A stretch of 39,256 nucleotides of DNA from a virus. A model generated the notes under the pieces. It was not told the DNA's origin, did no database searches, and saw nothing but the letters and a program-made list of their open reading frames with translations. The stretch is from positions 1 through 39,256 of IMG/VR virus record IMGVR_UViG_3300033153_006643. One strand, given 5' to 3'. Positions 29,774-39,189 of the stretch are shown here, in pieces. Each line of letters opens with the position of its first letter. Within the stretch, counting starts at the first letter, position 1. The translations under genes were made by a program, and so were the position numbers.

Positions 29774-31017
29774 TAGCTATTCTTTTTAACTGGTCTAACT
29801 TCTACAGCTAAATCTGTAGCATTAATAGCTACACCTGTTTGGAGTACATAAGCGTTTGATGTTGTAGGGATTGAATTTATATGGGTCGTCCCATTCCAAT
29901 AATAAACATCTCCGGCCGTTGCGCCTGAAAGTATTCCATCAAGTCTAGTATCATTCGCTAAAACTCTTACTGGATTAGTCGCTGTTACTGTTGCTGAAGC
30001 TAGCCCAATACCTTTTTGGAATGTTGTTATAACTGAGTAATTATCAACAGTGTCGTTTGATGTGATATAACAAACATCGCCAATTGCAACACCGTTACTT
30101 GTATACTCATTTCCACTTTCTTTAATTTTTAAATAAAGTTCCTGGAGAGCGCCTTCAACTTCTGTTTCTGTTGTGTACGCGCCTGAATCGGCAATTGGAA
30201 TATCTAATGCACTTACTTGATTTGTTCCAGTTCCAAAATCGATGTGGGTATCATTAATACCATCTGCTTTTACTCTAAGCGTATCGGCATTAGTTTCAAT
30301 TGTTGCATCATCTACATTCACACTTAAAACACCTGCAGCAAATCCAAGACCATCACCACCTGAAGATGTATCAAGTCTAATATCATTAACTACTTTAGTA
30401 AGTCCTGTAGATGCTGTTGTTACTTCAACAGACTTGGCTTGCCATGTGGCACCACCATATAAATAGAAAGCTGTATTTGGTTCATCATCAGCACCTACTC
30501 TCATACCAATCGTAGGAGTAGTATAAATCCAAGCTGATCCATTCCATTCGGCTATCTTATTATCTTGACCGGCCCAACCGTTTACACCAGTTCCATTGAT
30601 TAAATATCTATCTCCTGTTGATGGAGTTAAAGATGTTGGGTCTAAGGTATCAGCATCTAAAACTGAATCCTGCCATTCGAGTTGAAGAAAAATGTCATCT
30701 ACATATTTCTTATCAATAAGTTCAGTATCAGTAGTAAATGAAGGGTGTGAATTATATGAGACTTTTCCTGTAAATGCTCTTGTACCAGATGCTAATGAAT
30801 ATTGAGTGTGGTCATCATCAGCTAATCCTGAAAGGCCTCCGTGATCTATAGCAGTTAGGTCAAGCATGTTAGCTGCGATTTTTCCTGCAGCATCTAAAAC
30901 AATAGGTTTACCTGAATCTCCTGCACCTGCACTTGTGTTAATAAATTCAGAGGAAGCGTAACCTAATGTTTCTATGTACGCTCCTGTTGATTCTACAATT
31001 ATAAATTTAGTCGTCAT
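29773..31017 (-). CDS. Fibre-like protein in the head-neck cassette
   Basis: A 414-residue Thr/Asp/Gly-rich protein. Residues 53-85 carry HGGLSGLADDDHTQYSLASG followed by TRAFTGKV, a very common phage fibre/appendage motif. Later come NGVAIGDVCYITSNDTVDNY and LAVEVRPVKKNS, as in fibre head domains. A fibre here, between portal and connector, suggests a head or neck appendage rather than a tail fibre. Adsorption to cells or surfaces is the likely role. Confidence 0.75.
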   Translation of the reverse strand: MTTKFIIVESTGAYIETLGYASSEFINTSAGAGDSGKPIVLDAAGKIAANMLDLTAIDHGGLSGLADDDHTQYSLASGTRAFTGKVSYNSHPSFTTDTELIDKKYVDDIFLQLEWQDSVLDADTLDPTSLTPSTGDRYLINGTGVNGWAGQDNKIAEWNGSAWIYTTPTIGMRVGADDEPNTAFYLYGGATWQAKSVEVTTASTGLTKVVNDIRLDTSSGGDGLGFAAGVLSVNVDDATIETNADTLRVKADGINDTHIDFGTGTNQVSALDIPIADSGAYTTETEVEGALQELYLKIKESGNEYTSNGVAIGDVCYITSNDTVDNYSVITTFQKGIGLASATVTATNPVRVLANDTRLDGILSGATAGDVYYWNGTTHINSIPTTSNAYVLQTGVAINATDLAVEVRPVKKNS

Positions 31018-31273
31018 GGTCTATCTCTCCTGTGAGTGGGTCATATCCAAATTTTTCTGCTTTTATCCCATGCGCCTTTTTTATTTTATTAATATATGTT
31101 AGTCGTTTTGCTGTAGCATTACCATGTTCAATCATTTTATTTTTAATCTTTTCTTCTTTCTGCAAGCCTTCAAGTTGCAATTCTAACCTTAATATCTTGA
31201 TAGATTGAGTAATATTATCAATCTTTAAATTGTTCTCAGATATTTTATTCATTTCTAGTTCTGATAAAGCCAT
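31007..31273 (-). CDS. Small coiled-coil protein
   Basis: 88 residues, almost all helical, with heptad-like spacing (ELEMNKISENNLKIDNITQS, then ILRLELQLEGLQKEEKIKN) and an acidic end. It sits between the collagen-like and fibre-like genes and overlaps the latter by 11 bases. It might trimerise or attach the appendage. No family recognised. Confidence 0.6.
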   Translation of the reverse strand: MALSELEMNKISENNLKIDNITQSIKILRLELQLEGLQKEEKIKNKMIEHGNATAKRLTYINKIKKAHGIKAEKFGYDPLTGEIDHDD

Positions 31274-32934
31274 TATATCCTCACTGTTGCCTGTCCGCGA
31301 TCTACGAGTAATTCTGTGCCGCTGAATGGTTGCCCTACTTTTAATATTACCTCACCAGAATTCAAAGGAATAGTGGTTAATAAAGCGCCTGGAGTTATTG
31401 CTGATAAGTAATATTGTTTTGTCACATCTAAGCCTGCAAAAACAGATAAGGTAATGTTCCCTACTCTAATGTCGCAGGTTGTTGGTGTTGGTTTATTTTC
31501 GACTATTCCAATTACGTTCGAGTTTGCTAAAGAATCGGCCAGCGCATTTAATGCTGTGCCTGTAGCATCCATCTTTACTGCGGCTGTTACATAAACAGAA
31601 GCATCGCATGGAACATCGGGTAATAAAGCATTAGAATTGATTCTTACTTTAACAAGGCCAGGATTTACTGCTTCCCATGTTCCTATGAAGTCTATGGCGG
31701 CCATCGTTGGCCAGTCAGCTATTGTAGTACATGTTTCTGCTGTAACATCAGCACCAATAAAATCAAAAGTTTTTACACAATTAGTTATTGTTGCGCCTTC
31801 ATCAGCGGCAGTTATGCAATTTGTATCGATAGTTACTTCGGCAACACCTGCATTATTTACGACAGTAGCACCATTAAATAATATTTCTGCGGTGTCTAGA
31901 TTGGTTATACCATCACTAACATTTATAGATGATAATCCGCCACCGCCACCGCCACTGGAAACAATTGAATAAGCTAATTGTTGTATTGTGGGAATTGATA
32001 CATCACCTGTTTCTATTTCTGATCCATCAGAGAATTTAAATATGAAAGCGATTTTATCTTTGCCGCTTTTTTCTAATTCGACATCTACAATTCTAGGTGC
32101 GTCTATTCCGTCTTTACCATCTTTTGCTTTTGGAGCATTTAAACCCATTGGTCCTACTGGACCTCGTGCGCCTCTATTTCCTATTTCACCTTTAGGTCCG
32201 ATTATCGATAGTCGATAATCTTCCTCTGTGCCTTTATTATCTTCTAGCCAAACTTGATAAGCAGAATTACCAGTAGTACCTACTTTTCCTCTCTGCCCTC
32301 GTGGGCCTTGGTCTCCACGTTCGCCATTTTCGCCTGTTAATCCAATTAAAGAGTTGAGAAAATCTAGTTCTGTTCCAGTATTACATTGACTCCAAATCTG
32401 ATAAGTAGAAAGTCCTTCAATACCAGTCTTACCACGCGGACCTTTCGCTCCTATCTCACCTTTAATCTCTATTCTTTCTGAAGTAGTTAATTTATCAAAG
32501 GTTAATTTTAATTCTTCTTTTTGTTCTGGCTTTAGGTCTTCATATTTAAGATTTAAATCTAGAGTTTTTATATAATCTTGTAATAGTAAATCAATATCGT
32601 ATTGGTGATCTTCGAATACAAATCTACCTGATTTACCTTTTTGACCTCGTGGCCCTCGAAGAGATTTAATCTCTTCTATAGAAAGTGATTCAAATTTTAA
32701 TGTTAATTCTTCTTTATCTTCTGGAGTTAGATCATTGAAATTTAATTTGAAACTTTCTTTGTTACCGTCAAATAAGACACCAATTAATTCGGTAACTTCC
32801 TCTATATGATCTTGAAGAACAAAATCATGTCCTGGTTTACCGCGAAATCCTCGTGGACCTTTAGGTAATTCCAGACTAGAAAAGCGCTCTGATAGAAGCG
32901 CATCGATAATTGCTAATACTACACTATGTTTCAC
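31273..32934 (-). CDS. Collagen-like appendage protein
   Basis: A 553-residue protein with several Gly-X-Y blocks in the first half: GPRGFRGKPG near residue 22, GPRGQKGKSG near 94, GAKGPRGKTG, GENGERGDQGPRGQRGKVG, and GPKGEIGNRGARGPVGPMG followed by KDGKDGID. Between them are spacers ending in repeated LTPEDKEELTLKFESL / LKPEQKEELKLTFDKL and STYQIWSQCNTGTE / SAYQVWLEDNKGTE. The second half, after a GGGGGG hinge near 333, is a beta-rich head with Cys. Such proteins form trimeric fibres. Its place beside the portal suggests a head or neck fibre. Confidence 0.82.
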   Translation of the reverse strand: MKHSVVLAIIDALLSERFSSLELPKGPRGFRGKPGHDFVLQDHIEEVTELIGVLFDGNKESFKLNFNDLTPEDKEELTLKFESLSIEEIKSLRGPRGQKGKSGRFVFEDHQYDIDLLLQDYIKTLDLNLKYEDLKPEQKEELKLTFDKLTTSERIEIKGEIGAKGPRGKTGIEGLSTYQIWSQCNTGTELDFLNSLIGLTGENGERGDQGPRGQRGKVGTTGNSAYQVWLEDNKGTEEDYRLSIIGPKGEIGNRGARGPVGPMGLNAPKAKDGKDGIDAPRIVDVELEKSGKDKIAFIFKFSDGSEIETGDVSIPTIQQLAYSIVSSGGGGGGLSSINVSDGITNLDTAEILFNGATVVNNAGVAEVTIDTNCITAADEGATITNCVKTFDFIGADVTAETCTTIADWPTMAAIDFIGTWEAVNPGLVKVRINSNALLPDVPCDASVYVTAAVKMDATGTALNALADSLANSNVIGIVENKPTPTTCDIRVGNITLSVFAGLDVTKQYYLSAITPGALLTTIPLNSGEVILKVGQPFSGTELLVDRGQATVRI

Positions 32935-32964
32935 TATAACCTACTGCGCTTATTACGAGTTTAG

Positions 32965-34218
32965 TTACTTGTTGCTTAAATATTTTGCTACAACTTCATC
33001 TTCTTTTGATTCAGGAACTTCTTTGGGTTTAATTTGTGCTGAAATAACTTCGTCTACTCTATCTTGAGGGGTGAAATTATTAGTCGCAATATAATAACGG
33101 TCTCCGCCATCATAAGGCGCTCTACCTTCAGCTATTCTAATCTGATTAGGGGTGATTGCTCCTGCTTGCATTTGGCTTGTAAAATATTGACCACGCGTTT
33201 CCATGTCTCCACGGAAAATAGCTTGCATATCAAACTCTGTTTTATTTCCGCCATGGCCATTAGATAGGAGTTTTATATCAGCTTCTATTTCTAAGTTCCT
33301 GGCCCATGCGTCTAGAGTATCTGTTGCCACTTCTAGGTTGGCGTTTTCAATATTGTTAAATGTTGCTGCAGTCGCATCAAATAGTTTAGTAGGAGGTAGT
33401 CCTAAAAATCTAGCAATCTCTAATACAGAAAATTGTCTTGATTGAAGAAATTGCATAACTGCAGGGTCGTGGGAAATTGCTTCATACTTAAGGCCTTCTT
33501 CTAAGATTGCAGTTCCACCAGTTTTTCTGCCTGAGTGTGCTGCCTCCCAAGATTCTTTTATTCTCGCTGTTGCTTCTGGGGATAATTTACCATCAACACT
33601 TAATACTCCAGAAGGCATACCGCCTGTGGCAAATAATGAATTAGCAAACTTGTCAGCACCTTTTGCTGTACCTAGAGTTTCTGCAGCGTAATCTAATAAA
33701 CCAAGTCCGGTTATTCCATCTTTAGTGTGAAAGTTACGGACATGATACATTTCGTGTTTTCTTAGAAAAACATCTCCGCCTGCATTTCCACCACCAATAA
33801 TTCTGTATATTAATTCACCAGTATCGAGTCTGGTTACATCAACATCGTGGTGTGGTATTGGCCATAGTGCTGTAACTTTTCCTGCAATATTTCTTTCTAT
33901 TTCAGCATAACCATTTCCATTAATTAATGCTGACTGTATTAGGAATAGTCTAAGCATCATAGAATTAACTTCTGGGTTAGCGGCTAAATTGATTATCGTA
34001 TTTATTTTAGTGGCGGATAATACTTCGTTGTTTTTATTTTTAACCTGCCAAGGTAGTTTCGCTAATTGGGTAGAAATATAAATAACTCCACGATAAAAAG
34101 CAGATACTTCCATCGCAGAGTCAGCATGAATTACTGTCCCACCAGACATAGAGATTAGTTTTCTATTATGTCTTGGTTGGGATTCTTTGTATTTTTTCCG
34201 ATTAGAAAAAATTCTCAT
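32965..34218 (-). CDS. Portal protein (HK97 family)
   Basis: A 417-residue protein that forms the dodecameric ring through which DNA enters and leaves the head. Characteristic stretches are AMEVSAFYRGVIYISTQLAK - LPWQVKN near the N-terminus, NGNGYAEIERNIAGKVTALW - PIPHHDV, RKHEMYHVRNF, and SRQFSVLEIARFLGLPPTKL in the stem/wing region. ATG 34218 overlaps the preceding gene by four bases. Its location after the capsid gene is unusual. Confidence 0.93.
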   Translation of the reverse strand: MRIFSNRKKYKESQPRHNRKLISMSGGTVIHADSAMEVSAFYRGVIYISTQLAKLPWQVKNKNNEVLSATKINTIINLAANPEVNSMMLRLFLIQSALINGNGYAEIERNIAGKVTALWPIPHHDVDVTRLDTGELIYRIIGGGNAGGDVFLRKHEMYHVRNFHTKDGITGLGLLDYAAETLGTAKGADKFANSLFATGGMPSGVLSVDGKLSPEATARIKESWEAAHSGRKTGGTAILEEGLKYEAISHDPAVMQFLQSRQFSVLEIARFLGLPPTKLFDATAATFNNIENANLEVATDTLDAWARNLEIEADIKLLSNGHGGNKTEFDMQAIFRGDMETRGQYFTSQMQAGAITPNQIRIAEGRAPYDGGDRYYIATNNFTPQDRVDEVISAQIKPKEVPESKEDEVVAKYLSNK

Positions 34219-34460
34219 TCTTCAGCCTTTTCTTCTTTCTTTTTCTTTTTCTTCTTTTTTTCTTCTTTCTTTTCTTCCTTCTTTTCTTCTTTTATTTCTT
34301 CTTTCTTTTCTGTTGCTTCTACAATTTCACATCCGCGTCTAGTCCATCTATCAATAAACCCTTTTGATTCATCATCTGTTTCAAAAGTGTGGTCGCCTTT
34401 AGTAAAAACTCTATCAGTGGTTTGAAATTGTTTATGAAATCTAACTGTAACTTTAGACAT
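34215..34460 (-). CDS. Small protein with Lys/Glu-only tail
   Basis: The first 50 residues form a small domain (SKVTVRFHKQFQTTDRVFTK ... GFIDRWTRRGCEIVEA). The last 30 are nothing but Lys, Glu and a few Ile/Ala (a KKEE repeat with a run of eight or nine Lys), encoded by a homopurine tract at about 34215-34310. Small proteins of this type occur beside capsid genes and may be head-completion or connector proteins. The tract is prone to length change. It follows a terminator, so it is read through or has its own promoter. Confidence 0.65.
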   Translation of the reverse strand: MSKVTVRFHKQFQTTDRVFTKGDHTFETDDESKGFIDRWTRRGCEIVEATEKKEEIKEEKKEEKKEEKKKKKKKKEEKAEE

Positions 34461-34473
34461 AAGATACTCCGAT

Positions 34474-34497
34474 AAAAAGGGGCCGTTAGGCCCCTTT
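34474..34497 (-). terminator. Rho-independent terminator after the capsid genes
   Basis: Read leftward, AAAGGGGCC, loop TAAC, GGCCCCTTT, then a T-rich run (34478-34474). The stem joins 34489-34497 with 34476-34484. It lowers expression after the abundant capsid and decoration proteins. Confidence 0.88.
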
Positions 34498-34502
34498 AGT
34501 TT

Positions 34503-35000
34503 TTAGAGAGATTGTTCGTAACCCATTCCAACTTTAATGTCTTTAACATAGTAAGTTACTGAAGCAATTTTAGCTGCAGTAGAATCAGCAATGTTTAAAG
34601 AAACGTAAGCGAAATCGTTATTAGTATCTAGATGTTCTGGTTCTACATGAAAAACAACAGTTCCTTCATCGGCAGCTAGTGCAGCAGAAAGATCGGCTGA
34701 GTCAGATAAAACAGCATCGTCAGCTCTAACATCAACTTTTGTAAAAGATGCTGCGGCATCAGTCTTATGGTAATAGTTAGACTGAATATCTAAAGCTTTG
34801 GATGTTCCGGCAGCAGCAGCATCATGTTGATCTAAATCAAACTGAACTGTTGCACCGACTGAATCACCAAGTCTACAAACGATGGCAAGGGAATAACCCT
34901 TATCCATCTTAATTCTTTCGCCTGCAAATGCTGAAGCGTTAATATCTTTTGGTGCTCCTGCAGATTTACAACCGTTTTGTTCTAAAAATAATTTACTCAT
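34503..35000 (-). CDS. Probable capsid decoration or head protein
   Basis: A 165-residue Ala/Asp-rich, acidic protein (MSKLFLEQNGCKSAGAPKDI ... ALAADEGTVVFHVEPEHLD) with regular strands. It lies directly downstream of the capsid gene and before a terminator, the place of an abundant decoration or cement protein. No family is recognised from the sequence, so the role is positional inference. Confidence 0.6.
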   Translation of the reverse strand: MSKLFLEQNGCKSAGAPKDINASAFAGERIKMDKGYSLAIVCRLGDSVGATVQFDLDQHDAAAAGTSKALDIQSNYYHKTDAAASFTKVDVRADDAVLSDSADLSAALAADEGTVVFHVEPEHLDTNNDFAYVSLNIADSTAAKIASVTYYVKDIKVGMGYEQSL

Positions 35001-35024
35001 TATAATTCTCCTATTTAGTTAAAA

Positions 35025-36293
35025 TTAAGCTCTTTCAGCTAGAGTAATAAAACCTGACATATCAAAGTTACCATGTTCCGACTGAACCGGAGAGCTAAAT
35101 GGACAATGCCCATCAAGTTTCATAGTAAATTTAAAAGCAGTCTGATCTCTGTCAAAATATAAATGAGTAGAGAAACTAGATTGAATACCATTTGTCTTAA
35201 CTAAAGAGTAGTAATAAGAAAGATCAACCAAAGAGATGTCACCTTCGTCACCTAATGCTCTTGCAGCACTTGGCATGTAAATTACTGGCTTACCGTAAAG
35301 AGTATCAAAAGCAGGTGCAGAAAGATTTGCAAACTGTCCACCGTTTAGATAAATCAAGTTACCATTAGAATCTTCTAAAGTTCTTAATTGTTCTTTACAA
35401 CCAACTTCTACAATCCAAACATAACTTCCGCCTGGAATAGTTCTAGCATCCATTTTAAGAATGTTTTGGAAGTTAATAGTATCTGCAGCTTGTGCAACTT
35501 CTTTCGCTACTGAATACTTGAAGGCTGAGTTTAGGAAACCTGTTGGTTTCGCAACACCGTCACCTGAAACAATAGCGTTATTAACTTTTGCTACCATTGC
35601 TGCCGGAGCCTTCTTTCTTAGCATAGATTCGATAGCTGCAGAATCTTCTAGGATTTCATCATTAGCAATTACTAATGCACCAAGTTTCTTAAGTTTAAAG
35701 TCAGCATCTTTGATAACACCTTTTGACTGTGTATATGGTGTACCTTCGCCTACCCAATAAGCTTGAACTCCGCCATTCCACGGTTGTTCTTCATCTACTG
35801 GCATTGATAAGTGATTACCATTAATTGAAAACTGGTTTGTTCTAGCAAGAAGTGATTCTTGAGAATCAAACTTTGTTTGGATTTCAGACATAAATTCTTT
35901 TGGAATTAATAGTCCACCATCTTCTCCATTTCCTTCAAACATTGCGTTTTGGAAACGTCTATCATCTAGGCCTCTAGTTGATTTTTGAGCAACAGCTTTT
36001 GCAAAACTTCCATAAGTTTCGAATCCGCCTGTCTTGGCAAAACGGTCAATAACTTCAATTCTAGGCTTATCAGGGTTTGCAGGATTAACTTTTCTGTTGC
36101 TAACATTAGCTGAAGCAAGAGTAGCTTCCAATTTTTCTTTTGTTTCAATTTTAGCTTTAAGGCCTTCGAATTCCTCAGAAAGAGTATTAACTTCTGTAAC
36201 ATCTTCATCGCTGTGGTTTTCGATTAGGTTTAACTCTCCTAACTTCGCAAGAATCTCAGTAACTCGCGCTTTCATTTCTTCAAGGGTTTTCAT
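35025..36293 (-). CDS. Major capsid protein, HK97 fold
   Basis: A 422-residue capsid subunit. Residues 1-65 are a charged coiled coil (LEEMKARVTEILAKLGELNL ... EEFEGLKAKIETKEKLEATL), the delta/scaffold domain that the prohead protease removes. The HK97 core follows: GGLLIPKEFMSEIQTKFDSQ, the E-loop region with VPVDEEQPW-like SMPVDEEQPWNGGVQAYW, GTPYTQSKGVIKDADFKLKK, GDGVAKPTGFL and the C-terminal FSTHLYFDRDQTAFKFTMKL - DGHCPF. It follows the protease gene directly. Confidence 0.95.
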   Translation of the reverse strand: MKTLEEMKARVTEILAKLGELNLIENHSDEDVTEVNTLSEEFEGLKAKIETKEKLEATLASANVSNRKVNPANPDKPRIEVIDRFAKTGGFETYGSFAKAVAQKSTRGLDDRRFQNAMFEGNGEDGGLLIPKEFMSEIQTKFDSQESLLARTNQFSINGNHLSMPVDEEQPWNGGVQAYWVGEGTPYTQSKGVIKDADFKLKKLGALVIANDEILEDSAAIESMLRKKAPAAMVAKVNNAIVSGDGVAKPTGFLNSAFKYSVAKEVAQAADTINFQNILKMDARTIPGGSYVWIVEVGCKEQLRTLEDSNGNLIYLNGGQFANLSAPAFDTLYGKPVIYMPSAARALGDEGDISLVDLSYYYSLVKTNGIQSSFSTHLYFDRDQTAFKFTMKLDGHCPFSSPVQSEHGNFDMSGFITLAERA

Positions 36294-36333
36294 TTTATTC
36301 TCCTCAGAATAATGGTTAATAAAGGTCGCTGCG

Positions 36334-37050
36334 CTATTTGTTACGAGCTAGGTATCCTTCTACTTCATCTTTAAAAGATGATATTTTATTTTTCACATAA
36401 GTGCTATTCATATTCTTGGGTTGCTTTGTGATCCAGTCACGGTTAAATGATGCAGCAACTCTTATTGTTTCATCATCACTTGCAACTCTGTCCGCAAATC
36501 CCATTTCGACAGCTTCATCCTGATTGATCCAAGTTTCGTTTTTAAGCATTTGTCTTAACTCTGTACTGTCTTTTCCAGTCTTCTTTCTATAAACCTGAAT
36601 TAATTGTTCTTCTAATCTGTCTAAAAGCTCAATAGTATCTTCATGTTCTCCGGCATTTCCAACAGTATAAGACCATGGCTTATGGATCATTAGTTGACTA
36701 GCTTCGCCCATCACTACTTCATCGCCTGCCATTGCGATTACTGAAGCAATCGAAGCTGCGATCCCATCAATAAAAACTGTAATGGTTGCTTTGTATTGTT
36801 TTAGTCGGTTATAGATAACATAACCTTCGAATACTGATCCTCCTGGAGAATTAATTCTCACATGTAAATCTTTTATATTTGGATTGTCTGTATCAAGTTC
36901 TTTTAAAGCTTTATCTAATTCTTTAGCACCAAAAGCAGAGAACCATCCATCTTGTCCAATATCATCATAGATTGTTAATTCTGCGACTGTTTCAGTTTTA
37001 GCTTTAATTTGTAATGGCTTTCTTGATTCAGCGATTTTAATTAATGTCAT
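36334..37050 (-). CDS. ClpP-like prohead protease
   Basis: A serine protease of the ClpP/crotonase fold, used to remove the capsid delta domain. From ATG 37050 (AGAGGT site) the key motifs are VRINSPGGSVFEGYVIYNRL near 64-83, DGIAASIASVIAMAG with catalytic Ser100, and QLMIHKPWS with His123; the Asp should lie in the helix after KNETWINQDEAVEMGF. The ATG at 37089 lacks a ribosome site. With 238 residues it is the normal phage form. Confidence 0.93.
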   Translation of the reverse strand: MTLIKIAESRKPLQIKAKTETVAELTIYDDIGQDGWFSAFGAKELDKALKELDTDNPNIKDLHVRINSPGGSVFEGYVIYNRLKQYKATITVFIDGIAASIASVIAMAGDEVVMGEASQLMIHKPWSYTVGNAGEHEDTIELLDRLEEQLIQVYRKKTGKDSTELRQMLKNETWINQDEAVEMGFADRVASDDETIRVAASFNRDWITKQPKNMNSTYVKNKISSFKDEVEGYLARNK

Positions 37051-37110
37051 AAATACCTCTACATATACTTTAATATAGGTTGGCCACAAAATAAAGTTTT
37101 TGGGTTAGGA

Positions 37111-38811
37111 TTATAGTATAACGATGCCACGACTCTCGTAAACAGATTCTTTTTCTTCATCCTGCATCCATCCGGCCAATGCCATAATCGAAGCGACTAC
37201 TGGATCGATCTTTAAGTTTTCATCTTCTTTGCGTGGGAACACATTGTCATTTGCGTCATACTTTGCGACAACATTTCCAAATGACCACGCCATCAAATCA
37301 GAACCACCATGAATTAAATCACTAGTTCTTATTATTGCATCAAGTCTTTTCATTGGTTCCGATAAGTTACCTGTAGACATTCTGAATTCAACCATGTCTA
37401 AGTTTTGCATAGAAAGTCTCTGAGCAAACTCTGATGCGTTCCATGGATCATAGTTGATGCCTTGTATCGAGTATAGAAGTGCATCGGCCAAGACTAATTC
37501 CTGGAGTTCTGGATAATTAATTGCTTCGCCTTTTGTCGCGATTAATTCACCTTGAGCCACATATTTAGCATAAGCGTCTTTATTTTTTGAATCACGTAAT
37601 CTGGCTTCTGGGATAAAGTTTTTAACAAACTTTATATATTTCTTGTCTTTCTTGAAAATATAAGCAATTGAGGTTAAGTCTATCTTAGATGCCAAATCGA
37701 TGGCCAACCAACATTTCTCACCTTTATAGTCTTCTATTTTTACGTCTTGTTTGCATTTGATATATTTGTCCACACTAAAGAAGGGAGACATGGCATTGGT
37801 CCAAACATTTAAATGTTTGACTATAAAGTTATTAACGTCTTCTGGGTTTTGTTTTGCCTTATTAGCTTTTGCCTCAAAATTTATGGGGTCAACAGAAACA
37901 CCCCAATTTGGGTTTGCTTTAATCCATACTTCTGGATCGAATGGGTCATCATCTTTATCAATTGTGTAAATTAATCCAAAGAAAGATTCATCAATTGCTT
38001 CGCCCATACAAACTTTTTTTGCATAGGCTGACTGGCTGTGGCCAATCCCTGTTGTGTTAAATCCTGCAGTTGTAATTGAAAATAATAAAGAGTCGTTTCT
38101 TTTCGACATGGCAGAATCGATAACGTCATAAACACTTCGATTTTTATGTGCATGTAATTCATCAATCAAAGCACAGGCAGGTTGTAAACCATCTAGAGTA
38201 TTAGAGTCTGATGATAATGCTCTGAAAAAAGAGTTCGAAGCATCGTGAACAATTTGATGGGCCAGGACTTCTGTGCCTGTGTTTTTCAAAAAGTCCTTAT
38301 TGGCTTTGGCCATAGCTCTGGCCGAATCCATTATGATTCTTGCTTGGTCACGGCCTTGGGCCGCAGAATAGATTTCGTTACCAATAGGATTTTCTAACGA
38401 TAGGTGAAATAGTCCCACGATAGATGCTTTAGCAGATTTACCATTTCCTCTGGCCACTTCCCAATGGACCGATCTAAATCTCCGCTGGCCTGTGGCCTTA
38501 CTTATAAATCCATATATGTTGCAGAACCCAAAACATTGCCATGGTTCAAAAACAATGTGTTTGGTTTTCCAGTTTCCTTTAACATGATTGAATTTTTGCC
38601 CTAATCTTAAGAAGCGTTCTGATTTGTCGGGATCGAAATAAAATGTGCAATCTTCAGCTTGGTTTTTAAGATCATTAAGAAATCTTTCACATGCTCCAAT
38701 CGTATAAATAGATGATGGGATTACTCCATCTAAAATATCATTAGCATATTTTACTGCTATACATGTAAAGGGATATTTCTCGCTATCAAATACGACTTGG
38801 CTTATTCCCAC
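37111..38811 (-). CDS. Terminase large subunit
   Basis: The packaging motor. ATPase motifs: Walker A-like EVARGNGKS (118-126), Walker B ACALIDEL with Asp217-Glu218, and coupling motif SITTAG (245-250). Nuclease domain: AIDLASKIDLT with Asp372, NYDPW with Asp455, and a later acidic site near GGSDLMAWSFGNVV. The length of 566 residues is usual for Terminase_1 proteins of HK97-type phages. It overlaps the small subunit gene by ten bases. Confidence 0.95.
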   Translation of the reverse strand: MGISQVVFDSEKYPFTCIAVKYANDILDGVIPSSIYTIGACERFLNDLKNQAEDCTFYFDPDKSERFLRLGQKFNHVKGNWKTKHIVFEPWQCFGFCNIYGFISKATGQRRFRSVHWEVARGNGKSAKASIVGLFHLSLENPIGNEIYSAAQGRDQARIIMDSARAMAKANKDFLKNTGTEVLAHQIVHDASNSFFRALSSDSNTLDGLQPACALIDELHAHKNRSVYDVIDSAMSKRNDSLLFSITTAGFNTTGIGHSQSAYAKKVCMGEAIDESFFGLIYTIDKDDDPFDPEVWIKANPNWGVSVDPINFEAKANKAKQNPEDVNNFIVKHLNVWTNAMSPFFSVDKYIKCKQDVKIEDYKGEKCWLAIDLASKIDLTSIAYIFKKDKKYIKFVKNFIPEARLRDSKNKDAYAKYVAQGELIATKGEAINYPELQELVLADALLYSIQGINYDPWNASEFAQRLSMQNLDMVEFRMSTGNLSEPMKRLDAIIRTSDLIHGGSDLMAWSFGNVVAKYDANDNVFPRKEDENLKIDPVVASIMALAGWMQDEEKESVYESRGIVIL

Positions 38812-39179
38812 GAATTACCTTCGCTAACTTCTTTAGCTACATCTGATATTTCCAATTTTAGTATCTTAGAATAGTGTCTTATTTCTTGAACTACATGATT
38901 TCTTTGCGAGACTTCGGGGTTTAGTTTTTTCTGAGTTCCATGCCTACCTTCACTTTCTACGCACCAACCATTTTCTCTAATTTTTTCTGATAGGTCTTGG
39001 TAGTCCTGGTAAAGATCACATAAAACTTCTAAGTGGTCTAAATGGCAATCATGGAAATTATCTCTATTGATAATTAAACCAATCAATTTAATCCAATTTT
39101 TTTTGAATACTTTTGTTTCTTTTGGCGATCTTGGACCACGAAGAGTTCTTTTTCTTTTTTTCTTGTTATTTTCTGCCAT
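38802..39179 (-). CDS. Terminase small subunit (P27-like)
   Basis: A 125-residue DNA-recognition subunit. It has a basic N-terminus (KKKRKRTLRGPRSPKETK), then LDHLEVLCDLYQDYQDLSEK, GRHGTQKKLNPEVSQRNHVV and a C-terminal helix, the order seen in the P27/Terminase_4 family ('..d...l...c.....y.......G.......G..k.NP.......'). ATG 39179 follows an AGGGC site. The cos or pac site is probably close by. Confidence 0.85.
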   Translation of the reverse strand: MAENNKKKRKRTLRGPRSPKETKVFKKNWIKLIGLIINRDNFHDCHLDHLEVLCDLYQDYQDLSEKIRENGWCVESEGRHGTQKKLNPEVSQRNHVVQEIRHYSKILKLEISDVAKEVSEGNSWE

Positions 39180-39189
39180 TTTTTTTGCC

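Noticed and set aside
31637-31972. A 111-codon rightward frame
   Set aside because: Antisense to the collagen-like gene; its Pro run mirrors the Gly hinge.
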